From Gemmataceae bacterium (lineage in GTDB: Bacteria > Planctomycetota > Planctomycetia > Gemmatales > Gemmataceae): a stretch of 11,958 bases of DNA. The position numbers and the translations under genes were made by a program. Below are positions 5,535-11,958 of this stretch, piece by piece; positions within the stretch are counted from its first letter, which is position 1, and each line of letters starts with the position of its first letter. The stretch spans positions 1 to 11,958 of the forward strand of contig JAFMJU010000061.1 of NCBI GenBank assembly GCA_017853285.1, written 5' to 3'. The notes below the pieces were generated by a model that was not told where the DNA came from, made no database searches, and was given only the letters and a program-made list of their open reading frames with translations.

Positions 5535-8500
5535 TTAGTACCCGCTCACCAGGCCAGGGGAAACTCCCAGGCCGCCACGGACTGCGCTTGCGACCACACG
5601 GGGCAGAATTTCAAAGACAAAACCGAAATTGTTCTGCATCGCGTTGTAGGTGAATCCCAGGTTCACTTGCAGGTCGGTTCCTGTCCTGCTGAAAACAACC
5701 GAGTTTGCAAGTGACATCTGTGTGCCGAAGTCGTAGCTGGTGAAGGCCGAAATCGCGTATTTTGGGCTGAAAATATAAGTGAATCCCGCGGTTAATGGGC
5801 GGCTTTCGACCGGGAAGATCTCCCTGTATCCAAGGTAAAGGGAGGTCCGGTCTGAACGGTTGTAATAACCACCGACCTGAAACGTCCGGGCCCCGTTGTC
5901 AATCGGGTCCAGCCAGCCGTTCGAGACCAGCGTGGTTCGGTCACCGATGTTCCAGATGTAGTTGTATTCCATGAAAGCCCAGTTCGACCCGAAGTTCTGG
6001 CTGGAATCAGGGAAGGCGTAGGCTGAGACATCAAAGATCATCCAATCCACCACATGCTGGTTTCCCGGGAAACCGCGCTTTGTCTGGAGCCGTTGACGGA
6101 TATCCATTTGGAAGGATTGAACGTCGTTCAGTGTGTCAAAACGGGTGTCTATGCCGCGGCGGATAGCGTAGGTTTGGGGGTCATAAAGCATGGAGGTGGC
6201 GAGGATCGCGCCATATTGGGGATTGTAGGTTGGCAGCAGGGGTCTGATTTGCTGGATGGCCTGGTTCGTTGCATCGTCGTTCAACCGGTCAAATTGGCCG
6301 AAATTGGTGTATTGCTGGCTGGTGGCAAGGTAGGAGTAGTTCAATCCGAATTGGACCTTGTGATTCAATCCGTTCAGGTTGAAAAGGTCGCTGGTCACAT
6401 CTGGATACAAGGCGGAGAAGGGAACGGTCAGGCGCACACCCGGTCCACCCCAGGCCCGTCCCATTCCTTCTCCGGTGCCGTTGTTGATGGTTTCCGTGTA
6501 ATAAGCCAGGTCACCCTTCAAATACGGGGCGATTCGGAAAGCCCCCAGGCTGAAAGGAGCCGAAACCTCGTTCATCCAGTGGAACCTGCCTGCGTCGGTT
6601 TCCACATCTGTCGGACTGACCTGGGGTAGCCCCACATTGCCGGTGTTGGTTTGCAGTTGGCCGTAACCAAGGCCAATCTGGGAGTTGTAGGAGATCAGGT
6701 CAAAGAACGATTGACCGGTCATCCAAAGGTCGGCCTTCGGCAGCCAGTTGGTATCGGTATACCAAGGCAAAACCCGGTATTGGCCCAGGATGCCACCGGA
6801 TGCGTTGAAACCAAGATCCTGGCGCAGATAGATGTTGGTCGACTGCACCGGATCGGTGTCGAACTCGTTTTTCCAGTATTGCTCGAAGTAATTCTGGTCA
6901 CTCAGTAGTTGGAGATTTGCCTGGGCGGTGAACCCGCTTTGGGTCTCGAACAATTGACGCCAGGAGGCCCGGCCACGCCAATCAGGGTGGCCGTCATTGA
7001 GCCCTCGACCCCCACCGAGCACGTCTTGGCCGGTGTCGTGCATTCCGTAAAGAAGGAAGCCGCCACTGAGCACGTCCTGCATGCCGAAAAGATCACGGGC
7101 CAGGTAGGTGTAATCCGTCCCCAATCCGGGACCGCGCATGGTCAGGTAGTCCAGATCCAGCCGCCACTTGGTGTTTTCAAGGGGTTGCATCCCAATCAGG
7201 TCATACGCATTCAGGCTTGTTCCGAATTGCCCGCCAAAAATCTGGCTGTATCCGAGGTTCAAGGATTCAATCGGCCCCAATGGGTCCCGGGCATCCCCTT
7301 GAAAAACGGGAAGCCAGAAAAAAGGGACATTCATGGCCTTGATGAAAGCGTTGTTGCCCTTGGTCAAACTCTCGGTGTACTCCATCGGCTGGCCGGTTGT
7401 TCGGTCCAGAACAGGGTTTCCGAACAATCCCGTGCGCATGCGTTTGCGTTGTTCCATCACGGCTTCGGCCATGAAGAGTTTCAGTCCGGGATCAGCAGGG
7501 GTTTGGCTTGCGAAAAATTCGGCTCCATAAACCCGAAATTTGTCCAGGGATAACCTCTGGAGTTCGTTCGCGCGGACATAAACCGGGTCGGGAATCCTCG
7601 GTTCGAAAAACTGCATTTCCGCGTTGAGGGCGACCGCGGTGTTCCGTTTCACATCATAAAAAACTTCGTCGGCCCGGATGGTCCTGGTTTGGGGTGGCTT
7701 GCCTGCCGTTTTTGGCGGGTCCATCTGCCGGACCTCGACATTCCCTGAAAGGTAAATTTCCAGCTCTTTGCTGGCTTCACCCTTGTTGGACTTAAGGTTT
7801 TCCATCATTTCCTGGATGTTGGCGCCCTTGGTCCAGAGGACCACGCGGTCGGCCTCCATATCCAACAGTCCGATCCCTTGGACATCCCGGACACTTAGGA
7901 TCACCCCACCTGTCACCAGAAGTGCCTGCTCATTTCCAGACCTTGGACCAAACGAAAAATTGAACCCCTCACTGGTGCGGGGGGTCAATGAGAATTGGCG
8001 GAGCGGGGCCGTGCTTTCAAAATAGGGCTGCTGGTCCATTCCCGGTAACGCCTCCAGCCTTGGTGGCAGTAACGTTTCACCTTGCCCTGCGGGAGGAAGC
8101 TGGATTCCGGGTATGGTTTGTGCAGGCAGGGGTATCGTTTGCGTGGCCTGGGTTTGGATCAGCGGACTGGGGAGTATCGTTGGAATGGGGGATGAAGCCG
8201 GACTTTCTGTGGGAATCGTCTGTTGGGGGCTGAGGGGTTTGCGGGCCGTGTGGGATTTTTTCTTGGTTTCCTTTGTCAGTTCTGCCTTGGCGCGCAAAAA
8301 ACTGGGATCTTCCTCCAGTGGTTGGCGGTTCACCTTGTTGTTGGAGCGATATCGGAACTCTCCCCGGGTCGAAAGTTCAAAAAAGCCCAAGGATGCCTGT
8401 TTCGATTCCGAGCTGGTATCCAAAAACAGGTCTTCAGCATGGATACGGACTTTCCAAATGCCACTGTTCTTGTATTCCTTGAGATTCACCGATGCGACTG

Positions 8501-8825
8501 CGGAGGTGGCCCTAAGTTGGACCACCCCCAACTGGACCATGGTTTGGCCTTTCAGCACCAGAAATGTGAAATCGCCTTCTGACCAAAGTGAAATGTGATC
8601 GGCTTCAAAAATGATCGGCTTGGATTCCCCGGGAATGTTCCGGGCAAATCGGACAGGGTAATCAGGGGTGGCGATTTCCCCTGCTGGAGGAGTCGTTCTT
8701 GTCTGTGGCAGATTTCCTTGGGTTATTTCCGGGGCGGTCAAGGATTGGCTGTGACCATTCAGCGCGATGTTTCCGGTTAGGAAAACCGCCAAAATTGCTG
8801 AAGGGAAAAGCCGTTTGAAAACCAC
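5535..8825 (-). CDS. LptD/OstA-like outer-membrane beta-barrel protein
   Basis: LptD inserts lipopolysaccharide into the outer leaflet of the outer membrane. This 1096-residue protein is longer than E. coli LptD (784). It starts with a signal peptide (MVFKR, then hydrophobic residues to about 22). OstA-type beta-jellyroll segments follow at about 70-160 and 300-440, including FEADHISLWSEG (73-84), MEADRVVLWTKG (323-334) and IRADEVFYDV (383-392). Between them, about 197-260, is a Pro/Thr/Gln-rich linker with three QTIP copies. VPFFWLPVF (500-508) matches the junction before the LptD barrel, and about 510-1096 show alternating beta strands rich in Tyr, Asn and Gly. The protein contains no cysteine, so the disulfides of E. 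coli LptD are absent. The start is GTG at 8825, backed by AGAGGA 7 nt upstream. A promoter-like sequence lies in the preceding gap. Family assignment is firm; LPS as cargo is inferred. Confidence 0.85.
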   Translation of the reverse strand: MVFKRLFPSAILAVFLTGNIALNGHSQSLTAPEITQGNLPQTRTTPPAGEIATPDYPVRFARNIPGESKPIIFEADHISLWSEGDFTFLVLKGQTMVQLGVVQLRATSAVASVNLKEYKNSGIWKVRIHAEDLFLDTSSESKQASLGFFELSTRGEFRYRSNNKVNRQPLEEDPSFLRAKAELTKETKKKSHTARKPLSPQQTIPTESPASSPIPTILPSPLIQTQATQTIPLPAQTIPGIQLPPAGQGETLLPPRLEALPGMDQQPYFESTAPLRQFSLTPRTSEGFNFSFGPRSGNEQALLVTGGVILSVRDVQGIGLLDMEADRVVLWTKGANIQEMMENLKSNKGEASKELEIYLSGNVEVRQMDPPKTAGKPPQTRTIRADEVFYDVKRNTAVALNAEMQFFEPRIPDPVYVRANELQRLSLDKFRVYGAEFFASQTPADPGLKLFMAEAVMEQRKRMRTGLFGNPVLDRTTGQPMEYTESLTKGNNAFIKAMNVPFFWLPVFQGDARDPLGPIESLNLGYSQIFGGQFGTSLNAYDLIGMQPLENTKWRLDLDYLTMRGPGLGTDYTYLARDLFGMQDVLSGGFLLYGMHDTGQDVLGGGRGLNDGHPDWRGRASWRQLFETQSGFTAQANLQLLSDQNYFEQYWKNEFDTDPVQSTNIYLRQDLGFNASGGILGQYRVLPWYTDTNWLPKADLWMTGQSFFDLISYNSQIGLGYGQLQTNTGNVGLPQVSPTDVETDAGRFHWMNEVSAPFSLGAFRIAPYLKGDLAYYTETINNGTGEGMGRAWGGPGVRLTVPFSALYPDVTSDLFNLNGLNHKVQFGLNYSYLATSQQYTNFGQFDRLNDDATNQAIQQIRPLLPTYNPQYGAILATSMLYDPQTYAIRRGIDTRFDTLNDVQSFQMDIRQRLQTKRGFPGNQHVVDWMIFDVSAYAFPDSSQNFGSNWAFMEYNYIWNIGDRTTLVSNGWLDPIDNGARTFQVGGYYNRSDRTSLYLGYREIFPVESRPLTAGFTYIFSPKYAISAFTSYDFGTQMSLANSVVFSRTGTDLQVNLGFTYNAMQNNFGFVFEILPRVVASAVRGGLGVSPGLVSGY

Positions 8826-8832
8826 CGGTCAT

Positions 8833-8838
8833 TCCTCT
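8833..8838 (-). promoter_or_regulatory. Ribosome binding site for the GTG start of the LptD-like gene
   Basis: AGAGGA on the minus strand lies 7 nt before GTG at 8825. A nearby ATG (8832-8830) is in another frame and lies just after this site, so the GTG, which begins a good signal peptide, is preferred. Confidence 0.6.
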
Positions 8839-8915
8839 GCTTCCGGTAGGGCGGAACCACCTGCGTCAGGGTTGGTTACCAGCCTTCCAAGAAAGACTTG
8901 AATTACCGGCAGGCG

Positions 8916-8941
8916 ATAATAACCCGGTTTCCCGGAGTCAA
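8916..8941 (-). promoter_or_regulatory. Candidate promoter for the lptD-like/dgkA/M20 operon
   Basis: On the minus strand TTGACT (8941-8936) and TATTAT (8921-8916) each match consensus at five of six bases, but are only 14 nt apart, which is short; a 17-nt spacing would use the poorer TATCGC. The spacer contains a small CCGG-GAAA-CCGG inverted repeat. The rest of the 196-nt gap between the two large genes holds only the hairpin listed separately and the ribosome site. Confidence 0.35.
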
Positions 8942-8961
8942 GGGGGAGGCTTAAAAGGAAG

Positions 8962-8997
8962 AATCCCCTTGCTCACGATTTGGCGAACAAGGGGATT
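8962..8997 (-). terminator. Hairpin terminator after the ribonuclease gene
   Basis: AATCCCCTTG (8962-8971) and CAAGGGGATT (8988-8997) form a perfect 10-bp stem with a 16-nt loop, 24 nt past the stop of the RNase gene. On the minus strand the stem is followed by CTTCCTTTT, a broken T-run. It probably ends the DUF2344-rne transcript before the lptD promoter. Confidence 0.6.
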
Positions 8998-9021
8998 TTG
9001 GTTGGCTTTGGTAAAATGGGG

Positions 9022-11640
9022 CTAACGCCTAAACTGCCTCGGTGGAGTGGTTTCGGCGGGTGGTGGCAAAATGCGGACTTCGTTGCGGTTCTGGTCAAAT
9101 GCGGTAATTTCGATGAATTCCGGATTGGTGGCCTGAACACCCAAAATCTCGATATTCATGCTGCCCAGCTCTTCCAGTCGGTGCAATTCTTTCCTTTTTC
9201 GGTTCAGAAGGTATTCTGCGACACCATTCGGAAGGCGAAGCAGGACGTGCCTGACCGTTTCTTTGCAAGTGGCCAACTGGAGGAGTCTAAGCACTTCCAG
9301 GCTCATGCTTTCAACGGTTTTCACATATCCCATCGACCTGCAGGCTGGGCAATCGGTGAACAGGCTTCGCTTCAGCGACGGGCGAATCCTTTGCCGGGTC
9401 ATTTCTATCAGTCCAAATGCGGAAATCCGGAGAACTTTGGTTCGGGCCCGGTCGCGGCGAACGGCTTCCCGCATGGCCTTTTCAACTCCCCGACGGTGCT
9501 TCTCCTCCCGCATATCGATGAAGTCGTTGATGATCACCCCACCCAAATCGCGAAGACGAAGTTGCCGACCAATTTCCTTGGCCGCGGCAAGATTCATCTG
9601 GTAGGCGGTTTCCTCCGAATTGTTTCCGTCCGTTCGGAAATTGCCGCTGTTCACATCGATGGCGACCAAGGCCTCGGTTTGCTCGATGATGATCGAACCG
9701 CCATTGGGCAGGGGCACCTTCTTTTGGTGCATCTTGGTGATTTCATCCTCGATGCCAAACTTGTGGAATATGGGGTCCCGACCCTCGTGGAATTTGATGC
9801 GGTCGGCATACTTGGGCATGACAAAGTGCATGAACTCCTGGGCGTGCTCAAAAGCCGCTCGGTCATCCACCCAGATAGACTCGATATCCGTGGTGAAGGT
9901 GTCACGGATGGTTCGGGTGATTATGTCTGATTCCTGGAAGACCTCGGCGGGAGATTTGACTTTTTTTACCCGGCGGGCGACCACCTGCCACAGGCGGGAA
10001 AGGTAGGCCAAGTCGCGCTGGAGTTCCATTTTCGATTTTCCAACGCCCGCGGTCCTGATGATGAATCCAAGACCTTTGGGCGGGCGGAGATCGTTGAAGA
10101 TTTCCTTGCTCTTCCTGCGGTGGTCATCGTCGAGGATCTTGCGGGAAACGCCTATCCGGTTCATCCCCGGCATCAGCACCAGGTAGCGGCCGGCGATGGA
10201 AATGTAGGTGGAAAGAGTTGGCCCCTTGTTTCCAATCCCTTCCTTGATCACCTGGACAATGACTTCTTGGCCGCGTTTGAAAACGTCCTGAATGGGGGGC
10301 TTGGGTTTTTCCCCGCCTCCGACCCTGCCCGAATCACGTCCGGCCCGCCTGGGCCTTTGACGGGAATCCCCGCGTCCGAAATCCCGGCTGGAACCATCGC
10401 CCGAATCCCGTCCGGGGCGGTCACCGCGTCCCCGGAACTCCCTTTCCGGCCGGCTTCCTTCGATTTGTTGAGCGAGGACGGGCCTTTCCCGCCCGTGGGA
10501 TTCTTCAGCCCCCGTGGGACTGTTTTCTTCACGGGATGGGGAGTAGGCGGGCTTGGATTGGAAGACGAGGTTGTCTGTTTCGGAATCCTCGCCAGCCGGG
10601 GTGGATCCGGAGGGTATCTCAACTTGGATCACCTTGGGACTGACTCCAATCTGCGCTTTCGGGGCCAGAACAGGTTCGGAAACGGACGAGGAAGATTGCT
10701 GGGATCCCGTCTGTTTTTGGGTGAATACGAGATCATCATCCTCCACTTGAATGGCCAAAGGGGCAGGTTGCTCCACAACGGTGACCTTTGAGACGGCCTT
10801 AACCTGTGGGGTGTCCCTCTCTTTTTCACCAGATGGCTCTGCCGAGGCTGTTTCGCCCGTTCCCGCGGGGCGTTTGGGGGTGAATACCAAATCGTCGAAA
10901 TCATCCTCCTCCGGTTTGGAGGTGCGGTGTTCGGTTGAACCCATGAATGGGGAAGGGGGGGCATCCGGCTCTTGCGAGGGCCCCTTGTTTTCACCATCAT
11001 TTTCACGACGGCCTGATTCCTGACCGCTATCCGAATCAAGGATTGCACGCCTTCCACGGGTGCCGCGTCCCCCGCGACGCCTGCCGTTTCCTCCATCGCG
11101 GGCCGTAGAGCTTGTCTCGTCCACCGGATTCGTCGGGCTTTCAGCGGGCGATTCACCCCCCGATTCCCCGCCACCGGCGAGCGAGTCAAGGTCGCTGGCG
11201 AGGTCCTGATAGAGCTGCTTTTTTCTTTCCTGGTCGCGTTCGGTGTTCCTTGGACCACGGCTTCCGGAACGGGGCCCCCTGTCCCTGCCCTTGCCGGACG
11301 AACCCGATTCCGGACGGCTTGGGCCCCGATTGCCGGATCCTGATTCGCCCCGGGAATCGTCATCCCCGGTGTCGTATTTCGATCCTTCCGGATCAAGATG
11401 GCGATAATATGCTGGTTCAACATCTGAAATGTGCAAAAATCCGTTCCTGCCGACACCGAAATCGACAAATGCGGCCTGGATGCTTGGCTCGATATTTACG
11501 ATTCTTCCCTTGTAGATGTTCCCGACGAAGTTCTCCTGGCTCGCCCTTTCGATATAGAGCTCCTCAAGCACCCCGTTTTCAAGGATGGCGATCCGGCATT
11601 CCTCCGGTTGCATCACATTGATCAGCATTTCCTTTTTCAT
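9022..11640 (-). CDS. Ribonuclease E/G family endoribonuclease with a large insert in its S1 domain
   Basis: Rne/Rng enzymes cut single-stranded RNA in mRNA decay and rRNA or tRNA maturation. The 872 residues run as follows: N-terminal RNase-H-like start (1-35); first half of the S1 RNA-binding domain (about 36-81, GNIYKGRIVNIEPSIQAAFV); a low-complexity insert (about 82-449); second half of S1 (450-495, IQDVFKRGQEVIVQV); 5'-sensor region (about 500-620) with RTAGVGKS; and the DNase-I-like catalytic domain. Asp662 (AIDVNS) and Asp706 (NDFIDM) match E. coli catalytic Asp303 and Asp346, and CPAC (Cys764, Cys767) matches the zinc-link. A short small domain ends the protein, without a long C-terminal degradosome scaffold. 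The insert is rich in R, G, S, D, E and P, includes RG boxes near 188-198 and 402-443, and is very probably disordered. The ATG at 11640 has GGGAG 10 nt upstream and overlaps the preceding gene as ATGA. Confidence 0.94.
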   Translation of the reverse strand: MKKEMLINVMQPEECRIAILENGVLEELYIERASQENFVGNIYKGRIVNIEPSIQAAFVDFGVGRNGFLHISDVEPAYYRHLDPEGSKYDTGDDDSRGESGSGNRGPSRPESGSSGKGRDRGPRSGSRGPRNTERDQERKKQLYQDLASDLDSLAGGGESGGESPAESPTNPVDETSSTARDGGNGRRRGGRGTRGRRAILDSDSGQESGRRENDGENKGPSQEPDAPPSPFMGSTEHRTSKPEEDDFDDLVFTPKRPAGTGETASAEPSGEKERDTPQVKAVSKVTVVEQPAPLAIQVEDDDLVFTQKQTGSQQSSSSVSEPVLAPKAQIGVSPKVIQVEIPSGSTPAGEDSETDNLVFQSKPAYSPSREENSPTGAEESHGRERPVLAQQIEGSRPEREFRGRGDRPGRDSGDGSSRDFGRGDSRQRPRRAGRDSGRVGGGEKPKPPIQDVFKRGQEVIVQVIKEGIGNKGPTLSTYISIAGRYLVLMPGMNRIGVSRKILDDDHRRKSKEIFNDLRPPKGLGFIIRTAGVGKSKMELQRDLAYLSRLWQVVARRVKKVKSPAEVFQESDIITRTIRDTFTTDIESIWVDDRAAFEHAQEFMHFVMPKYADRIKFHEGRDPIFHKFGIEDEITKMHQKKVPLPNGGSIIIEQTEALVAIDVNSGNFRTDGNNSEETAYQMNLAAAKEIGRQLRLRDLGGVIINDFIDMREEKHRRGVEKAMREAVRRDRARTKVLRISAFGLIEMTRQRIRPSLKRSLFTDCPACRSMGYVKTVESMSLEVLRLLQLATCKETVRHVLLRLPNGVAEYLLNRKRKELHRLEELGSMNIEILGVQATNPEFIEITAFDQNRNEVRILPPPAETTPPRQFRR

Positions 11641-11891
11641 TTTCGTCCAACTCCCAATCTTTCTCGCGCGGATTGCACGCGGGTATCCGTGGTTTCATCC
11701 GCAAGGTCCACGCGGACCCTGATGAGCGGTGTGTCTCCGGGCCAATTTCCCAGGCCCAGTAGTTCGAATATTTCCTCGGGACGGGCCGTTCCGCCATCGG
11801 AGGTGTTTGCCTCGACCCTCAATGTCCCGGTGGGGGCCAGATCGATTTTGTCCACCATGGACTTTAGGTCCACCATCCGGGGGCGTTCCAC
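11637..11891 (-). CDS. C-terminal part of a DUF2344/TIGR03936-like radical-SAM-associated protein (partial or broken)
   Basis: The 84 residues read from a GTG at 11891. MVDLKSMVDKI and GTARPEEIFELLGLG (34-48) resemble the C-terminal end of DUF2344 proteins, which are found next to B12-binding radical-SAM proteins and commonly directly upstream of Rne/Rng ribonucleases; the context here agrees. The TGA stop overlaps the RNase ATG as ATGA, a sign of translational coupling and of a real reading frame. The domain is normally about 200 residues, but this frame is closed by a TAA at 11939-11937, only 16 codons before the GTG. Either the upstream part lies in another frame (frameshift or sequencing error), or a shortened protein starts here. 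The window ends too soon to decide. Recognition rests on short motifs, so family confidence is moderate. Confidence 0.55.
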   Translation of the reverse strand: MERPRMVDLKSMVDKIDLAPTGTLRVEANTSDGGTARPEEIFELLGLGNWPGDTPLIRVRVDLADETTDTRVQSARERLGVGRK

Positions 11892-11958
11892 GGAATGGTC
11901 CCTGGTATTGAGCGATTTCCTTTGGGGCCTTTTCGTTTAGAGCCCAATACCCAAAGCA

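Noticed and set aside
4907..5653. A 248-residue plus-strand frame across the M20, dgkA and lptD ends
   Set aside because: It is antisense to three recognisable genes and has low-complexity, shadow-like composition.
8980..9930. A 316-residue open frame on the plus strand opposite the RNase gene
   Set aside because: The minus strand encodes the conserved RNase E/G catalytic domain here with all key residues; the plus-strand frame shows no domain and is a by-product of codon bias.
1..11958. Mobile elements, CRISPR arrays, tRNA/rRNA genes, toxin-antitoxin or defence genes
   Set aside because: Every long stretch is accounted for by housekeeping-type genes; no terminal inverted repeats, transposase motifs, spaced direct repeats or cloverleaf-like sequences were seen.

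Overview
The window looks like an ordinary chromosomal stretch from a Gram-negative, moderately GC-rich bacterium, most likely a planctomycete (possibly Gemmatales). This rests on protein character: an outer-membrane LptD/OstA-like barrel, an RNase E/G with a very large insertion inside its S1 domain, a LexA with the helix-turn-helix sequence SPNGVMCHLKAL, a YkgJ-type cysteine-cluster protein, and several genes without a clear Shine-Dalgarno site. It is an inference from sequence reading; a relative such as Verrucomicrobiota is not excluded.

Layout. Three genes point right: the end of a polytopic membrane protein resembling GT-C/GT87 glycosyltransferases (3-947), a membrane-anchored dual-specificity-type phosphatase (1032-1709), and a 429-residue YkgJ/FliB-like cysteine-cluster protein (1754-3043). 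Six genes point left: lexA (3040-3639), an M20 dipeptidase (3723-5114), a DgkA-family lipid kinase (5144-5530), an LptD/OstA-like outer-membrane protein (5535-8825), an Rne/Rng ribonuclease (9022-11640) and the end of a DUF2344/TIGR03936-like protein (11637-11891). The two groups converge at 3040-3043, where the stop codons overlap by 4 nt.

How they fit together. The DUF2344-like gene and rne share an ATGA overlap, so they are probably translationally coupled; a hairpin at 8962-8997 probably ends that unit. A promoter-like sequence at 8916-8941 then precedes lptD-dgkA-M20 peptidase, which are separated by only 4 and 29 nt and probably form an envelope-related operon. lexA is preceded by an 83-nt gap holding a 37-bp imperfect palindrome over a plausible promoter, the expected picture for LexA autoregulation, but with a sequence unlike the E. 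coli SOS box.

I found no mobile element, CRISPR array, tRNA or rRNA, and no clearly new multigene system. The points most worth checking are the lexA operator architecture, a thrice-repeated DDLVF-type motif in the disordered insert of the RNase, a DgkA homologue lacking several key residues, a cysteine-free LptD-like protein with duplicated OstA motifs, and an in-frame stop just upstream of the DUF2344-like remnant.
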